A DNA stretch of 25,630 bases, from assembly GCA_034005175.1 (NCBI GenBank), contig JAVEVF010000015.1, positions 1-25,630 of the forward strand, given 5' to 3'. Within the stretch, counting starts at the first letter, position 1. Every line of letters starts with the position of its first letter. Shown piece by piece: positions 7,477 to 15,195 of the stretch. Source of the stretch: JAVEVF01 sp034005175. Its GTDB lineage: Bacteria > Actinomycetota > Coriobacteriia > Anaerosomatales > SLCP01. The translations under genes and the position numbers were made by a program. The notes under the pieces were generated by a model that saw nothing but the letters and a program-made list of their open reading frames with translations, searched no databases and had not been told where the DNA came from.

Positions 7477-8757
7477 ATGCTCGACGCACGGTTCGTCCGA
7501 GACAATGCCGAGGAGGTCCGCGGTTCACTCACCGCGCGAGGCTCCACGTGGGACGTGGATGCGTTTCTCGCGACCGATGTCGAGCGTCGCGCGCTCATCG
7601 GTGAGATCGAGTCGCTGCAGGCGAGACGCAATGAAGCCTCCAAGGCCATCGGCGTGCTCATGAAAGACGGCAAGCGCGATGAGGCCGAAGCCGCCAAAGA
7701 AGAGGTGCGCGAGATCAACGGCCACATCGCCGAGCTTGATGCGCGTGTAGGAGCAGCCGACGCGCAGGCACGCGAGATGCTGCTCACCATCCCCAACCTG
7801 CTGGATAGCTCTGTCCCGCACGGCGTTGATGAGAATGACAACGTGGAGATCCGCAGATGGGGTTCGCCGCCGAACTTCGATTTCGAGCCCAAGGCGCACT
7901 GGGACCTCGGCCCCGAGCTCGGCATCATCGACTTCGAGCGCGGCGTGAAACTCGCGCGTTCGCGCTTCGTCGTGCTGGGCCGCGAAGGCGCGCGACTCAC
8001 GCGTGCGCTCATCAACTTCATGCTTGACACGCACGGGCAGCGCGGTTATCGCGAGTGGTGGGTACCAGCGCTCGCCAACGCCGAGACGCTCACGGGGACA
8101 GGCCAGCTGCCGAAGTTCGAAGAAGATCTCTTCAAGACGAGCGAGGGGCTGTACCTCATCCCCACTGCCGAGGTGCAGCTCACCAACATGCACCGAGGTG
8201 AGGTCCTCGAGGGTGCGGACCTGCCGATCTTCTACACGGCATACACACCGTGTTTTCGCGAGGAGGCAGGGAGCGCAGGGCGCGATACACGAGGCATGAT
8301 CCGTGTGCACCAGTTCGACAAGGTCGAGCTCGTGAAGTTCGCCACGCCCGAGAGTTCGATGGATGCCTTGGAGGGCATGGTGGCCGATGCCGAGTACATC
8401 TTGCAGCAGCTCGGCCTAGCCTACCGCACCATCGTGCTGTGCAGCGGGGACACCGGCTTTGCTGCCGCGAAGACCTACGACATCGAGGCGTGGCTGCCGA
8501 GCTATGACAGCTACAAGGAGATCTCGAGCTGCTCGAACTGCACTGACTTCCAAGCGCGGCGAGCGCAGATCAAGTACCGCAGCCCGGGCGAGTTCAAGGG
8601 CAGCAGGCTCGTGCACACCCTCAACGGGTCAGGGCTTGCTGTGGGGCGCACGCTCGTGGCAGTGCTCGAGAACTACCAGCGCGCTGACGGCTCGATAGAG
8701 GTGCCCGAGGTCCTGCGGCCATATCTCGGCGGACAGGACCAGATCGCACCGGCTTAA
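7477..8757 (+). CDS. serS: Seryl-tRNA synthetase
   Basis: Charges tRNA-Ser with serine using ATP. The N-terminal long coiled-coil arm (about 30-100, MLDARFVRDNAEEV then heptad-rich RNEASKAIG, EAAKEEVREI) contacts the long variable arm of tRNA-Ser; the class II core follows with motif 2 (FREEAGSAGRDTRGMIRVHQF) and motif 3 (LNGSGLAVGRTLVAVLENYQ). At 426 residues it has the normal bacterial length. The ATG at 7477 is chosen for GGGAGGT (7466-7472) 4 nt upstream and because the family begins MLD. A TATACT (7420-7425) could serve as -10, without a good -35. All four tRNA-Ser genes recognised here lie 5 to 14 kb downstream. Confidence 0.97.
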   Translation: MLDARFVRDNAEEVRGSLTARGSTWDVDAFLATDVERRALIGEIESLQARRNEASKAIGVLMKDGKRDEAEAAKEEVREINGHIAELDARVGAADAQAREMLLTIPNLLDSSVPHGVDENDNVEIRRWGSPPNFDFEPKAHWDLGPELGIIDFERGVKLARSRFVVLGREGARLTRALINFMLDTHGQRGYREWWVPALANAETLTGTGQLPKFEEDLFKTSEGLYLIPTAEVQLTNMHRGEVLEGADLPIFYTAYTPCFREEAGSAGRDTRGMIRVHQFDKVELVKFATPESSMDALEGMVADAEYILQQLGLAYRTIVLCSGDTGFAAAKTYDIEAWLPSYDSYKEISSCSNCTDFQARRAQIKYRSPGEFKGSRLVHTLNGSGLAVGRTLVAVLENYQRADGSIEVPEVLRPYLGGQDQIAPA

Positions 8758-8765
8758 GCGACACG

Positions 8766-8796
8766 TTGAGCCGAGGTCGATGCAAGCGGGAATACT
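8766..8796 (+). promoter_or_regulatory. Possible promoter of the zwf-gnd fusion
   Basis: TTGAGC (8766-8771) and AATACT (8791-8796), each 4/6 to consensus, with a 19-bp spacer, which is longer than optimal. It lies just after the serS stop and 38 nt before the chosen start of the fusion gene. Confidence 0.3.
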
Positions 8797-8833
8797 CTCG
8801 TCGGAACGTGTCCACTCCGACGAAGGGCTAGCG

Positions 8834-11185
8834 ATGTCTGCCAGGCGTACCCCCACCACGCTCACAGTCTTCGGAGCCACGGGGGATCTGATGGCTCGCA
8901 AGATCGTACCCGCTCTCTTCTACCTGCGAGGCAAGGGGGCCTTGCCCGAGCGCTTTGCAGTCGTAGGGTTCTCTCGGCGTGACTGGAGCGATGCACACAT
9001 GCAGCAGCGCGCCGAGGAGATTCTCGCAGAGAAGTTCCCCGGTGCGGCACAAGCCGAGGTCACCGAGTTCGTGAAGGCGTTCACATACGTGCGTGGCGCG
9101 TTTGAAGACGAGAGCGCGTACCAGGTGCTCGCCTCGCACCTCCAGGCCATCGATGATGGCTGGGATGTGTGCGCCAACAAGCTCTTCTACCTCGCAGTGC
9201 CCCCGGAGCACTACCGCCACATCCTTGGCAGGCTTTCCACCAGCGGACTCACCGAGCCATGCAGCGATGACGAGGGCTGGACTCGCGTGCTTGTGGAAAA
9301 ACCGTTCGGCAACGACGCGCGCACGTCGCAGGACCTCGACGAGTTTCTCGGCAGTCTCTTTCGGGAGGAACAGATCTATCGCATCGACCACTACCTCGCC
9401 AAAGAGATGTTGCAGTCCATCATGAACTTCCGCTTCACCAACAACCTGTTCGAGCCTTCCTGGAACCGCAACACCATCGAGTCCATTGAGATATCTCTCC
9501 TCGAATCCATCGGCGTCGAGCAGCGCGGGAGATTCTACGATGGGGTGGGCGCGTTGCGTGACGTGGGGCAGAATCACCTGCTGCAGATGCTTGCTTTGGT
9601 GACGATGGATCAGCCGAGCAGCCGTGACGCCGAGGCCATCCGAGAGTCTCGCGCCCGGCTCCTGCGCTCGCTTAGGCCGCCCACTGCTGAGGAGGTCGCA
9701 CGCTCGAGCTTCCGCGCGCAGTACGAGGGTTACCGCGATATCGATGGGGTGGATCCGGATTCTGACACCGAGACCTATTTCCGCCTTGATTTCGAGATGG
9801 TGGGTCGGCGTTGGGCGGGCGTGCCGGTGTCGTTTTCGGCAGGTAAGCGGCTCGGTGAGCCGTGCAAAGAGATCATCGTGACGTTTCGCCAGCCCGACCC
9901 GTGCCTGTGCGACCCCAACCAAGATCATCGGAATCGCGTGACGTTCAGACTCGAGCCGACAGACTCCATCGAGATCGAGTTCTGGCCGAAGCGACCGGGC
10001 TTCGACTATGAGGTTGAACGCCGGACCTTCGATTTCTTCTTGTACGAGAAGGAGGAGAAGACGCAGTACGTCGAGGAGTATGCGAAGCTGCTCCTCGACG
10101 CCATCGATGGCGATCAAACGCTCTTCGTCTCCACCGATGAGGTCGCTGCCATGTGGGCGTTCATCGACCCTGTCTTCCGTGCCTGGCATGAGGGGGTGGT
10201 CGGGCTTGAGACTTACGTGCCTGACTCTGCCGAGGTGGTCGAACGCGCGGCCCTATCGCTAGCATACCCGACGAACCGCGGCAGCGTGGGCGTTGTGGGC
10301 TTGGGGAAGATGGGTGCGGCGCTCGCCCTCAATCTTGCCGGCAAAGGATGGCGTATCGTCGCATACAACCGCTCGACTGCGAAGGTCGACGGTATCGTCG
10401 GTCAGCGCTCCGACATCGTGGGCGCTCATTCGCTGGCAGAGCTCGTTCGCAAACTTGAGCCGCCTCGCACCATCTGGCTCATGCTCACTGCGGGCAAGCC
10501 CGTCGATCATGTGCTTTTTGGTGAAGGTGGCCTCGCTGATCTGCTTGATGCTGGAGACACTGTCATCGATGGGGGCAACTCGTATTACGAGGATGCGCCC
10601 GAGCGCGCGAGGCGCCTGTCCGAGCGCGACATCCGGTATATGGACTGCGGAACGAGCGGTGGTCCTGGGGGTGCGAGGCACGGTGCGTGTCTGATGATCG
10701 GCGGCAGACGCGAGGATTTCGAGTCGCATGAGGCGCTCTTCGCCGATGTGGCGCTGCCCGATGCGTACCGCTTCTTTCAGGGCTACGGCGCGGGGCACTT
10801 CGTGAAGATGGTGCACAACGGGATCGAGTACGGGATGATGCAGGCCATCGCCGAGGGGTTTCAGATCCTGCACCTGAGCGAGTTCGACCTCGATCTTGCA
10901 GCCGTCGCCGATGTATATCAGCACGGGAGCGTCATCGAATCGCGTCTCGTGGGGTGGCTTGCTGAAGCGTTCGCGATCCACGGTGAAGCACTTGAGGGTG
11001 TCCCTGGCATGGTAGGACACACAGGTGAGGGTGAGTGGACGGTACACACCGCCGAGAAGGCAGGGCTTGAGGTGCGTGTGATACGCGATGCGTTGGAGTT
11101 TCGCAAGGAGTCCGAGCGCGACCCGAGCTACGCTGGCCAGATCCTCAGCGCATTACGAAACCGCTTCGGCGGTCACGCGATGTGA
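8834..11185 (+). CDS. zwf-gnd: Fused glucose-6-phosphate dehydrogenase / 6-phosphogluconate dehydrogenase
   Basis: One 783-residue frame encodes the two dehydrogenases of the oxidative pentose phosphate pathway. Residues 1-475 are Zwf: GATGDL (14-19), EKPFG (155-159), RIDHYLAKE with catalytic His186, and DVGQNH with His248. Residues 484-783 are a short GndA/YqeC-type 6PGDH: Rossmann loop GLGKMG (489-494), YNRST whose Arg513 suggests NADP use, the 6PGDH signature with GTSGG (606-610), and K658, HN (661-662) and E665 of the active site. The linker (about 476-483, LAYPTNRG) is very short. 6-Phosphogluconolactonase is missing from the protein and the window. The start at 8834 follows GAAGGG (8822-8827); an ATG at 8780 is in frame but poorly placed. 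No frameshift or stop separates the halves. Both active sites look intact, so a working bifunctional enzyme is likely. Confidence 0.93.
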   Translation: MSARRTPTTLTVFGATGDLMARKIVPALFYLRGKGALPERFAVVGFSRRDWSDAHMQQRAEEILAEKFPGAAQAEVTEFVKAFTYVRGAFEDESAYQVLASHLQAIDDGWDVCANKLFYLAVPPEHYRHILGRLSTSGLTEPCSDDEGWTRVLVEKPFGNDARTSQDLDEFLGSLFREEQIYRIDHYLAKEMLQSIMNFRFTNNLFEPSWNRNTIESIEISLLESIGVEQRGRFYDGVGALRDVGQNHLLQMLALVTMDQPSSRDAEAIRESRARLLRSLRPPTAEEVARSSFRAQYEGYRDIDGVDPDSDTETYFRLDFEMVGRRWAGVPVSFSAGKRLGEPCKEIIVTFRQPDPCLCDPNQDHRNRVTFRLEPTDSIEIEFWPKRPGFDYEVERRTFDFFLYEKEEKTQYVEEYAKLLLDAIDGDQTLFVSTDEVAAMWAFIDPVFRAWHEGVVGLETYVPDSAEVVERAALSLAYPTNRGSVGVVGLGKMGAALALNLAGKGWRIVAYNRSTAKVDGIVGQRSDIVGAHSLAELVRKLEPPRTIWLMLTAGKPVDHVLFGEGGLADLLDAGDTVIDGGNSYYEDAPERARRLSERDIRYMDCGTSGGPGGARHGACLMIGGRREDFESHEALFADVALPDAYRFFQGYGAGHFVKMVHNGIEYGMMQAIAEGFQILHLSEFDLDLAAVADVYQHGSVIESRLVGWLAEAFAIHGEALEGVPGMVGHTGEGEWTVHTAEKAGLEVRVIRDALEFRKESERDPSYAGQILSALRNRFGGHAM

Positions 11186-11195
11186 GCGCGCTCAC
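11182..11195. repeat. Perfect palindrome spanning two convergent stop codons
   Basis: GTGAGCG directly followed by CGCTCAC. It contains the TGA stops of zwf-gnd (plus) and the PEGA protein (minus). With no loop it is not an obvious terminator. Confidence 0.6.
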
Positions 11196-12856
11196 TTCTT
11201 GATCTCGGCCTTGCGAGCGTCGAAACGTCCGCCGTCGCCCTTGGCGAACTCCTCGTATTGCGGGATCTCAAAGACTCGTAAGCGGTTGTCGAGGAAGTCG
11301 CTGAAGACCAGCGTCGTGCCATCGTCTGAAACGTCGAGCGCGGTGGGCTGGTTGCCTGCGATGACGGCGTCAAGCCCCTTTCCATTCGCGGTGTCAAAGA
11401 CGAGGATGGAGCCCCATTCCGGCCCTGGGATGTAGTAGGACTTCGGGTTGTTGGCCCCTCGGCAGCTTACAAAGAGCAGCTTGCCATCGGGCGTGAGGTC
11501 GATGGTGTTGGGCTTTTCATCGGTGTCGACGAACTTCTTCGTCACGCCGCTCTTCATGTCGTGGACGAGTATGAGGTTCTTCGCCATGTCCGAGATGAAG
11601 AGCCGGCCCGTCTTCTCATCGCCCACGATATGCCTGAGCGCGCCGCCCTCGGTATAAAGAGCGGTGACTTTGCCGGTCGCAAGATCGATGCGCTCCAGAT
11701 GCCCGCTGTCAAAGCCCGCGACGTACAGTGCCTTGCCGTCAGCGGTGGCGTACATGCCTCGCGGCGTCTTGGACACGCGCATGCGGCGCACCAGCTCACC
11801 GGTCTTCAGGTCGATTTCAGAGACGTCGTTTCCCGACCAGTTCGACGCGTACAGCGTCTGTTCGTCGGGGGAAAGCGAGACCCACTTCGTCCATGCGCTC
11901 TCGGTGTCGAACTCACGCAGCACCTTGCGTGTCTTCACGTCGATCTCGAAACATTTCGCGGTCTCCATCTGCGAGGTGTACGCAAGCGTGCCTGCCTTGT
12001 TGAAGATGACTTCGACAGCCCCGTGCTCGCCGATATCCACCTCGCCAGTCTTCTTTCCGGTCTTGGGATTGAAGATCTCGATGGATGGTGGGCCGTTCAA
12101 GATGCTCGTCCAGGCCTCCGAGCCATCGGGTGTGACCGAGACGCCCTTTGGAGCGCCGAGAGTCCCGATCGTACGCACCCCATGCAGGATCTGCCCCTCG
12201 GGGTCGAGCCAGATCTCAAACGTGGCGGGCTCATCGATGAAGACCTCGCGCTCCACCACGTTGTAGCCCTCGTGAACGACACGCAGCACGGCGGGGCCTG
12301 CAAGCACTTCGCCGGTTATCGTGCTCGCGCCAGCGAGAAGCTCCTCACCGTCCCGCGAGATCGTGCAGGCCGCCCCCTCAGGCTTGGTGGTGATGGTGAC
12401 AGGCCATGGAAGCGGCTCGAGCTCGACCTGGAAGCGGTTGGTGCGAAAGCGCTTCACATCGACATCTGCGGTGTGGGTGGCAAATCCGCTGCGGAAGACC
12501 TCCACCGAGTACGTGCCGGGCTTCAAGTCTCCCGCCGAAAGCGTCCCCGTTGCCTCGGCACCCGCCTGTGTGCACACGATGGTGGCATCGGCGGGGATGG
12601 CGGCGTAGGTGAGGGTGAGAGGCCGAGTGAAGACCCAAAGCGCAACGCCGCTGGCGATGAGAGGGAGGAGCACGATCAACACGAGGAAAGCGAGCGCTGC
12701 CGCCGGTGAGCGGCGGCGCGGACGCCGTGACATCGAGCGAGGTGCGCTCTGCACGTAGCCTTGTGAGCGCGAGCGTGAACGCGTGCGCGTGCGGCGCGGT
12801 TTGCGCGGGGGCGCTGACGTCCGGCGGTAAGCGGGTCGGTGGTTGTGATCGCTCAT
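11192..12856 (-). CDS. Membrane-anchored PEGA-domain and beta-propeller protein
   Basis: No enzymatic activity is evident. The first 50 residues are very rich in Arg, Ser and Pro and should be cytoplasmic; one membrane helix follows (about 52-75, AAALAFLVLIVLLPLIASGV), placing the rest outside. Two PEGA-like beta-sandwich repeats come next (ADATIVCTQAGAEATG...LKPGTYSVEVFRSGF and KPEGAACTISRDG...VLRVVHEGYN). The C-terminal 330 residues are a YVTN/NHL-type beta-propeller with repeated V-S-x-T-P-D-G, S-L-S-P-D-E-Q and D-L-T-P-D-G-K strands. Such proteins usually bind cell-wall or surface ligands. The ATG at 12856 has AGGAGG 10 nt upstream, which overlaps the stop of the preceding LOG-family gene; the two form an operon. 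Convergent with zwf-gnd, with only 6 bp between stops. Confidence 0.8.
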   Translation of the reverse strand: MSDHNHRPAYRRTSAPPRKPRRTRTRSRSRSQGYVQSAPRSMSRRPRRRSPAAALAFLVLIVLLPLIASGVALWVFTRPLTLTYAAIPADATIVCTQAGAEATGTLSAGDLKPGTYSVEVFRSGFATHTADVDVKRFRTNRFQVELEPLPWPVTITTKPEGAACTISRDGEELLAGASTITGEVLAGPAVLRVVHEGYNVVEREVFIDEPATFEIWLDPEGQILHGVRTIGTLGAPKGVSVTPDGSEAWTSILNGPPSIEIFNPKTGKKTGEVDIGEHGAVEVIFNKAGTLAYTSQMETAKCFEIDVKTRKVLREFDTESAWTKWVSLSPDEQTLYASNWSGNDVSEIDLKTGELVRRMRVSKTPRGMYATADGKALYVAGFDSGHLERIDLATGKVTALYTEGGALRHIVGDEKTGRLFISDMAKNLILVHDMKSGVTKKFVDTDEKPNTIDLTPDGKLLFVSCRGANNPKSYYIPGPEWGSILVFDTANGKGLDAVIAGNQPTALDVSDDGTTLVFSDFLDNRLRVFEIPQYEEFAKGDGGRFDARKAEIKK

Positions 12857-12870
12857 CGGTCCGACGCCTC

Positions 12871-13365
12871 CTACGGGTGCGTGCTCGGCAGGGCGAGGAA
12901 GCGCTTGACGGCGTCGATAGCATCGGAAGGCGTGTGGACGGAGACGAGGTCCGCGCCGCCCGCAGCACGCAGAGTCTCGCCCGGATCCCAGCCCACCACA
13001 ACCACCTGACGGCCGGACTTCAGTGCGAGCGCGATCTCAGAGATCGTGCCCGCGCCCCCGGGAAGCGCAACCACGACATGGCTTGCCAGCACGTTTATGG
13101 CATTGCGGGCCTGGCCCATGCCAGTCGGGATGGCGATGTCGACACCCGGCGAGACGCCGGTGAAGTCGTCGCCGGGCAGCACGCCGATGACAAGCCCGCC
13201 TGCTTCGGCGGCACCGGCTGACGCGGCAGCCATCACGCCGCAGTCGCGGCCACCGGTGAGGAGCACCCACCCTTGAGATGCGATGCGTGAGCCGATCTCG
13301 CGCGCGAGCGACGCTGTCGTCGCATCGGCGTGTCCGCCGCCCATGACTCCGATGACCGTGCGCAT
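12871..13365 (-). CDS. LOG-family / TIGR00725-like nucleotide-binding Rossmann protein
   Basis: A 164-residue protein with the fold of the LOG (lonely guy) and DprA-related group. Visible marks are the N-terminal IGVMGGGHAD, LLTGGRDCGVMAAASAGA and the phosphate-binding PGGAGTISEIALAL, matching the family motif PGGxGTxxE. Some LOG proteins are phosphoribohydrolases acting on nucleoside monophosphates; the TIGR00725 branch has no settled function. The ATG at 13365 is supported by GGAGGA 5 nt upstream; the frame is open further upstream but runs into the tRNA terminator. It leads an operon with the PEGA/propeller gene 14 nt downstream. The family is confident, the substrate unknown. Confidence 0.85.
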   Translation of the reverse strand: MRTVIGVMGGGHADATTASLAREIGSRIASQGWVLLTGGRDCGVMAAASAGAAEAGGLVIGVLPGDDFTGVSPGVDIAIPTGMGQARNAINVLASHVVVALPGGAGTISEIALALKSGRQVVVVGWDPGETLRAAGGADLVSVHTPSDAIDAVKRFLALPSTHP

Positions 13366-13383
13366 GTGATTCCTCCATGCAGG

Positions 13384-13412
13384 AGTGTAGCGCACGCGGT
13401 GCGGGTAGACAC
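13384..13412 (-). promoter_or_regulatory. Putative promoter of the LOG-PEGA operon
   Basis: On the minus strand GTGTCT (13412-13407), 17-bp spacer, TACACT (13389-13384). Initiation near 13377 would leave a leader of about a dozen bases that includes the GGAGGA ribosome site. Confidence 0.5.
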
Positions 13413-13415
13413 GGG

Positions 13416-13457
13416 ACAAAAGAATGCAGAAGGCCAGAGCGGTTGTGGCTCTGGCCT
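13416..13457 (-). terminator. Rho-independent terminator of the tRNA-Ser(GCT)-tRNA-Arg operon
   Basis: On the minus strand a perfect 10-bp stem AGGCCAGAGC / GCTCTGGCCT (13457-13448 and 13440-13431) with a 7-nt loop is followed by a T-rich tail including TTTTGT (13430-13416). It lies 10 nt after the encoded CCA of tRNA-Arg. Confidence 0.88.
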
Positions 13458-13467
13458 GCAAGTTCAG

Positions 13468-13544
13468 TGGCGCGCCCTGAGAGATTCGAACTCCCGACCT
13501 TCTGATTCGTAGTCAGACGCTCTATCCGGCTGAGCTAAGGGCGC
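13468..13544 (-). tRNA. tRNA-Arg(ACG)
   Basis: A 77-nt tRNA with encoded CCA. The acceptor GCGCCCT pairs with AGGGCGC; the anticodon stem TCTGA/TCAGA encloses CTACGAA (anticodon ACG); the T arm is GGGAG-TTCGAAT-CTCTC. In bacteria the A34 of this tRNA is deaminated to inosine by TadA, whose gene is 1.2 kb away. It is 51 nt after tRNA-Ser(GCT) and has no promoter of its own, so it is read from the tRNA-Ser promoter. Confidence 0.95.
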
Positions 13545-13595
13545 GTGCCCGTAACGGGCTTCGCAATCCTGCCAGGATGCAGGTGTGATGTCAAA

Positions 13596-13689
13596 TGGCG
13601 GAGAGTGAGGGATTCGAACCCTCGAAGGGGCTTGTTACCCCTTACTCGCTTAGCAGGCGAGCGCCTTCAGCCGACTCGGCCAACTCTCC
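13596..13689 (-). tRNA. tRNA-Ser(GCT)
   Basis: A 94-nt class II tRNA with encoded CCA. Acceptor GGAGAGT/ACTCTCC, anticodon stem CTCGC/GCGAG with loop CTGCTAA (anticodon GCT), a long variable arm with AAGGGG/CCCCTT and T arm GAGGG-TTCGAAT-CCCTC. It reads AGC and AGU codons. Confidence 0.95.
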
Positions 13690-13731
13690 GCAATGCGCTC
13701 GGATGCACGAAGCATGACCAAGTGCCGGCCT

Positions 13732-13760
13732 ATTGTAGCAGGAGCCTCCCAGACTGACAC
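13732..13760 (-). promoter_or_regulatory. Promoter of the tRNA-Ser(GCT)-tRNA-Arg operon
   Basis: On the minus strand GTGTCA (13760-13755, 4/6), 17-bp spacer, TACAAT (13737-13732, 5/6). The -10 ends 42 nt before the mature tRNA, so a 5' leader of about 35 nt must be trimmed. Confidence 0.65.
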
Positions 13761-13806
13761 TACCGCAGCGAGCGGTTGTGCACGACCTACGTCGATGCTA
13801 GGTGGA

Positions 13807-14508
13807 CTAGTTCTGCCATCCGCTGAGCACTGGTGGTCCCGTAGAGACCCTCACCCTCACTAACGTGCCTCGCGGGGCCACGGTGTCGGGTGGCGGGTCC
13901 TGGAAGAAGACCAGGCCACGCTTCACGTCGGTGCTCGAATCACCGTATTCGATGGTCGCGCGGTAGCCGTCGCGGGCTAGACGGGCGATGGCAGCCGACT
14001 CGGTCATGTTGAAGACCTGCGGTATACGAGGAGGCCCCACAGGTCGGCGAGATGTCCCTGGCTGTGGTTGGCCGGTGCCGCCGCTCCACGCGAGGTCGAG
14101 GTCGCCGTCCCCACCCTGGGCGCCATCGTCGCCTCCGCCCGGTCCTGAGACCACGAACAAGCGCACCGAACGCCACTTGAAGATGCGCACGCCCGCCTCA
14201 GGGCACGTGGCTACGACCTCGCCGGCGGGGTCGGTCGAGGAGGGCAAGCGCATGACGTCGCTTACCGAAAGGCCGGTTTCCTCGATCGCACGCCAGGCCT
14301 CTCTTTCCTGCATTCCCACGACATCTGGCACCACCACGAGCTGGCTGAGGATCCACCAGACGATGAGAATGACGACGATGGCCAGCGCGATACCGGCGAA
14401 GAGCGCTCGGTTGCGCCGGGCATCGTCCTCGGCGCCAGGGTCCGCATCCTCGGCGTACGAGCTCTCGGCATACGTGTTCTCGACGGGCTGCTCGTCCCGG
14501 CTATCCAC
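13807..14508 (-). CDS. Membrane protein with two PASTA domains
   Basis: A bitopic membrane protein with the beta-lactam/peptidoglycan-binding PASTA domain known from PknB kinases and PBP2x, but with no kinase or transpeptidase. An acidic cytoplasmic tail of about 34 residues precedes one membrane helix (35-58, ALFAGIALAIVVILIVWWIL). PASTA 1 begins at VVPDVVGMQEREAWRAIEETGL, a Gly/Asp-rich linker follows, and PASTA 2 starts IPQVFNMTESAAIARLARDGY. The GTG at 14508 is chosen because GGCGGTGA, one mismatch from GGAGGTGA, lies 5 nt upstream; GTG 14517 is the alternative. The frame stays open through the tRNA-Ser(TGA) gene upstream, but that part translates tRNA and is not coding. Length 233 residues. 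A cell-wall sensing role is inference from the domains. Confidence 0.85.
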   Translation of the reverse strand: MDSRDEQPVENTYAESSYAEDADPGAEDDARRNRALFAGIALAIVVILIVWWILSQLVVVPDVVGMQEREAWRAIEETGLSVSDVMRLPSSTDPAGEVVATCPEAGVRIFKWRSVRLFVVSGPGGGDDGAQGGDGDLDLAWSGGTGQPQPGTSRRPVGPPRIPQVFNMTESAAIARLARDGYRATIEYGDSSTDVKRGLVFFQDPPPDTVAPRGTLVRVRVSTGPPVLSGWQN

Positions 14509-14620
14509 GCGTGTCACCGCCTTCGCGCGCTTGTGTAAGAAAGCACAACTGCTACGCACAGCATCGCATATCTGCACCTGTGAGGTCGAGAGGCGCGAGA
14601 CACGACACTGGTCATGAGCC

Positions 14621-14708
14621 TGGCGGAGGGGGTGGGATTCGAACCCACGAGCCCTTGCGGGCTGCCGGTTTTCAAGACCGGTGCATTCAACCGCTCTGCC
14701 ACCCCTCC
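14621..14708 (-). tRNA. tRNA-Ser(TGA)
   Basis: An 88-nt class II tRNA with encoded CCA. Acceptor GGAGGGG/CCCCTCC, anticodon stem CCGGT/ACCGG with loop CTTGAAA (anticodon TGA), variable arm AGCCCG-CAA-GGGCT and T arm GTGGG-TTCGAAT-CCCAC. It reads UCA and by wobble other UCN codons. A TACACT (minus, 14725-14720) 11 nt upstream is the likely -10; it overlaps the tadA ribosome-binding site on the other strand. Confidence 0.95.
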
Positions 14709-14727
14709 GCGCGCAGGAAAGTGTAGC

Positions 14728-15195
14728 ATGGCAAGCATGGATACCGACGAGATGTACATGGCGATGGCACTTGAGGAGGCTCGTGCTGCACAGGCTGTCG
14801 GGGAGGTACCGATAGGCGCTGTTGTGGTGTGTGAGGGGGCGGTCGTCGCACGTGGCCACAACCGTCGCGAGGTTGACGCTGATCCTTCAGCACACGCGGA
14901 GTTCATCGCGATCAGGGAAGCAGCACAGCGACTCGGCCGGTGGCGGTTGTCTGACTGTACAGTCTACGTGACGTTGGAGCCCTGCCCGATGTGTGCAGGC
15001 CTCATGCACCAGGCACGCGTAGCGCGTTGCGTGTATGGCGCCGATGACCCGAAAGCTGGCGCATTGGGCACGCTCTATGACCTTTCCAGCGACGTGAGGC
15101 TCAACCATCGCTTCGAGGTCACGCGCGGCGTGTATGGCGAGGCGTGCAGCGAGATGCTCACGGCATTCTTCCGAGAGAGGCGGGGACAGGAATGA
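14728..15195 (+). CDS. tadA: tRNA-specific adenosine deaminase
   Basis: Deaminates A34 of tRNA-Arg(ACG) to inosine so that one tRNA reads CGU, CGC and CGA. The zinc-dependent deaminase motifs are complete: H56-A-E58 (PSAHAEFIAI) with the proton-shuttling Glu, and P-C86-P-M-C89 (TLEPCPMCAGLM). The usual C-terminal helix region (CSEMLTAFFRERR) is present; 155 residues is normal. The ATG at 14728 follows AGGAAAG (14715-14721) with a 6-nt spacer. Upstream the frame runs through the opposite-strand tRNA-Ser(TGA), whose 5' end is only 19 nt away, so the tadA promoter should lie within or beyond that tRNA gene. The stop overlaps the next start (ATGA). Its substrate tRNA gene is at 13468-13544. Confidence 0.95.
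   Translation: MASMDTDEMYMAMALEEARAAQAVGEVPIGAVVVCEGAVVARGHNRREVDADPSAHAEFIAIREAAQRLGRWRLSDCTVYVTLEPCPMCAGLMHQARVARCVYGADDPKAGALGTLYDLSSDVRLNHRFEVTRGVYGEACSEMLTAFFRERRGQE

Noticed and set aside
8828..10189. Minus-strand frame of 453 codons opposite the Zwf half
   Set aside because: Antisense shadow with no family features; the opposite strand carries clear catalytic motifs.
11561..12709. Plus-strand frame of 382 codons opposite the PEGA/propeller gene
   Set aside because: No domain or ribosome site; mirror of codon periodicity of the true gene.
14509..14859. N-terminal extension of the PASTA protein through tRNA-Ser(TGA)
   Set aside because: The extension is a translation of the tRNA gene; a strong ribosome site supports GTG 14508.
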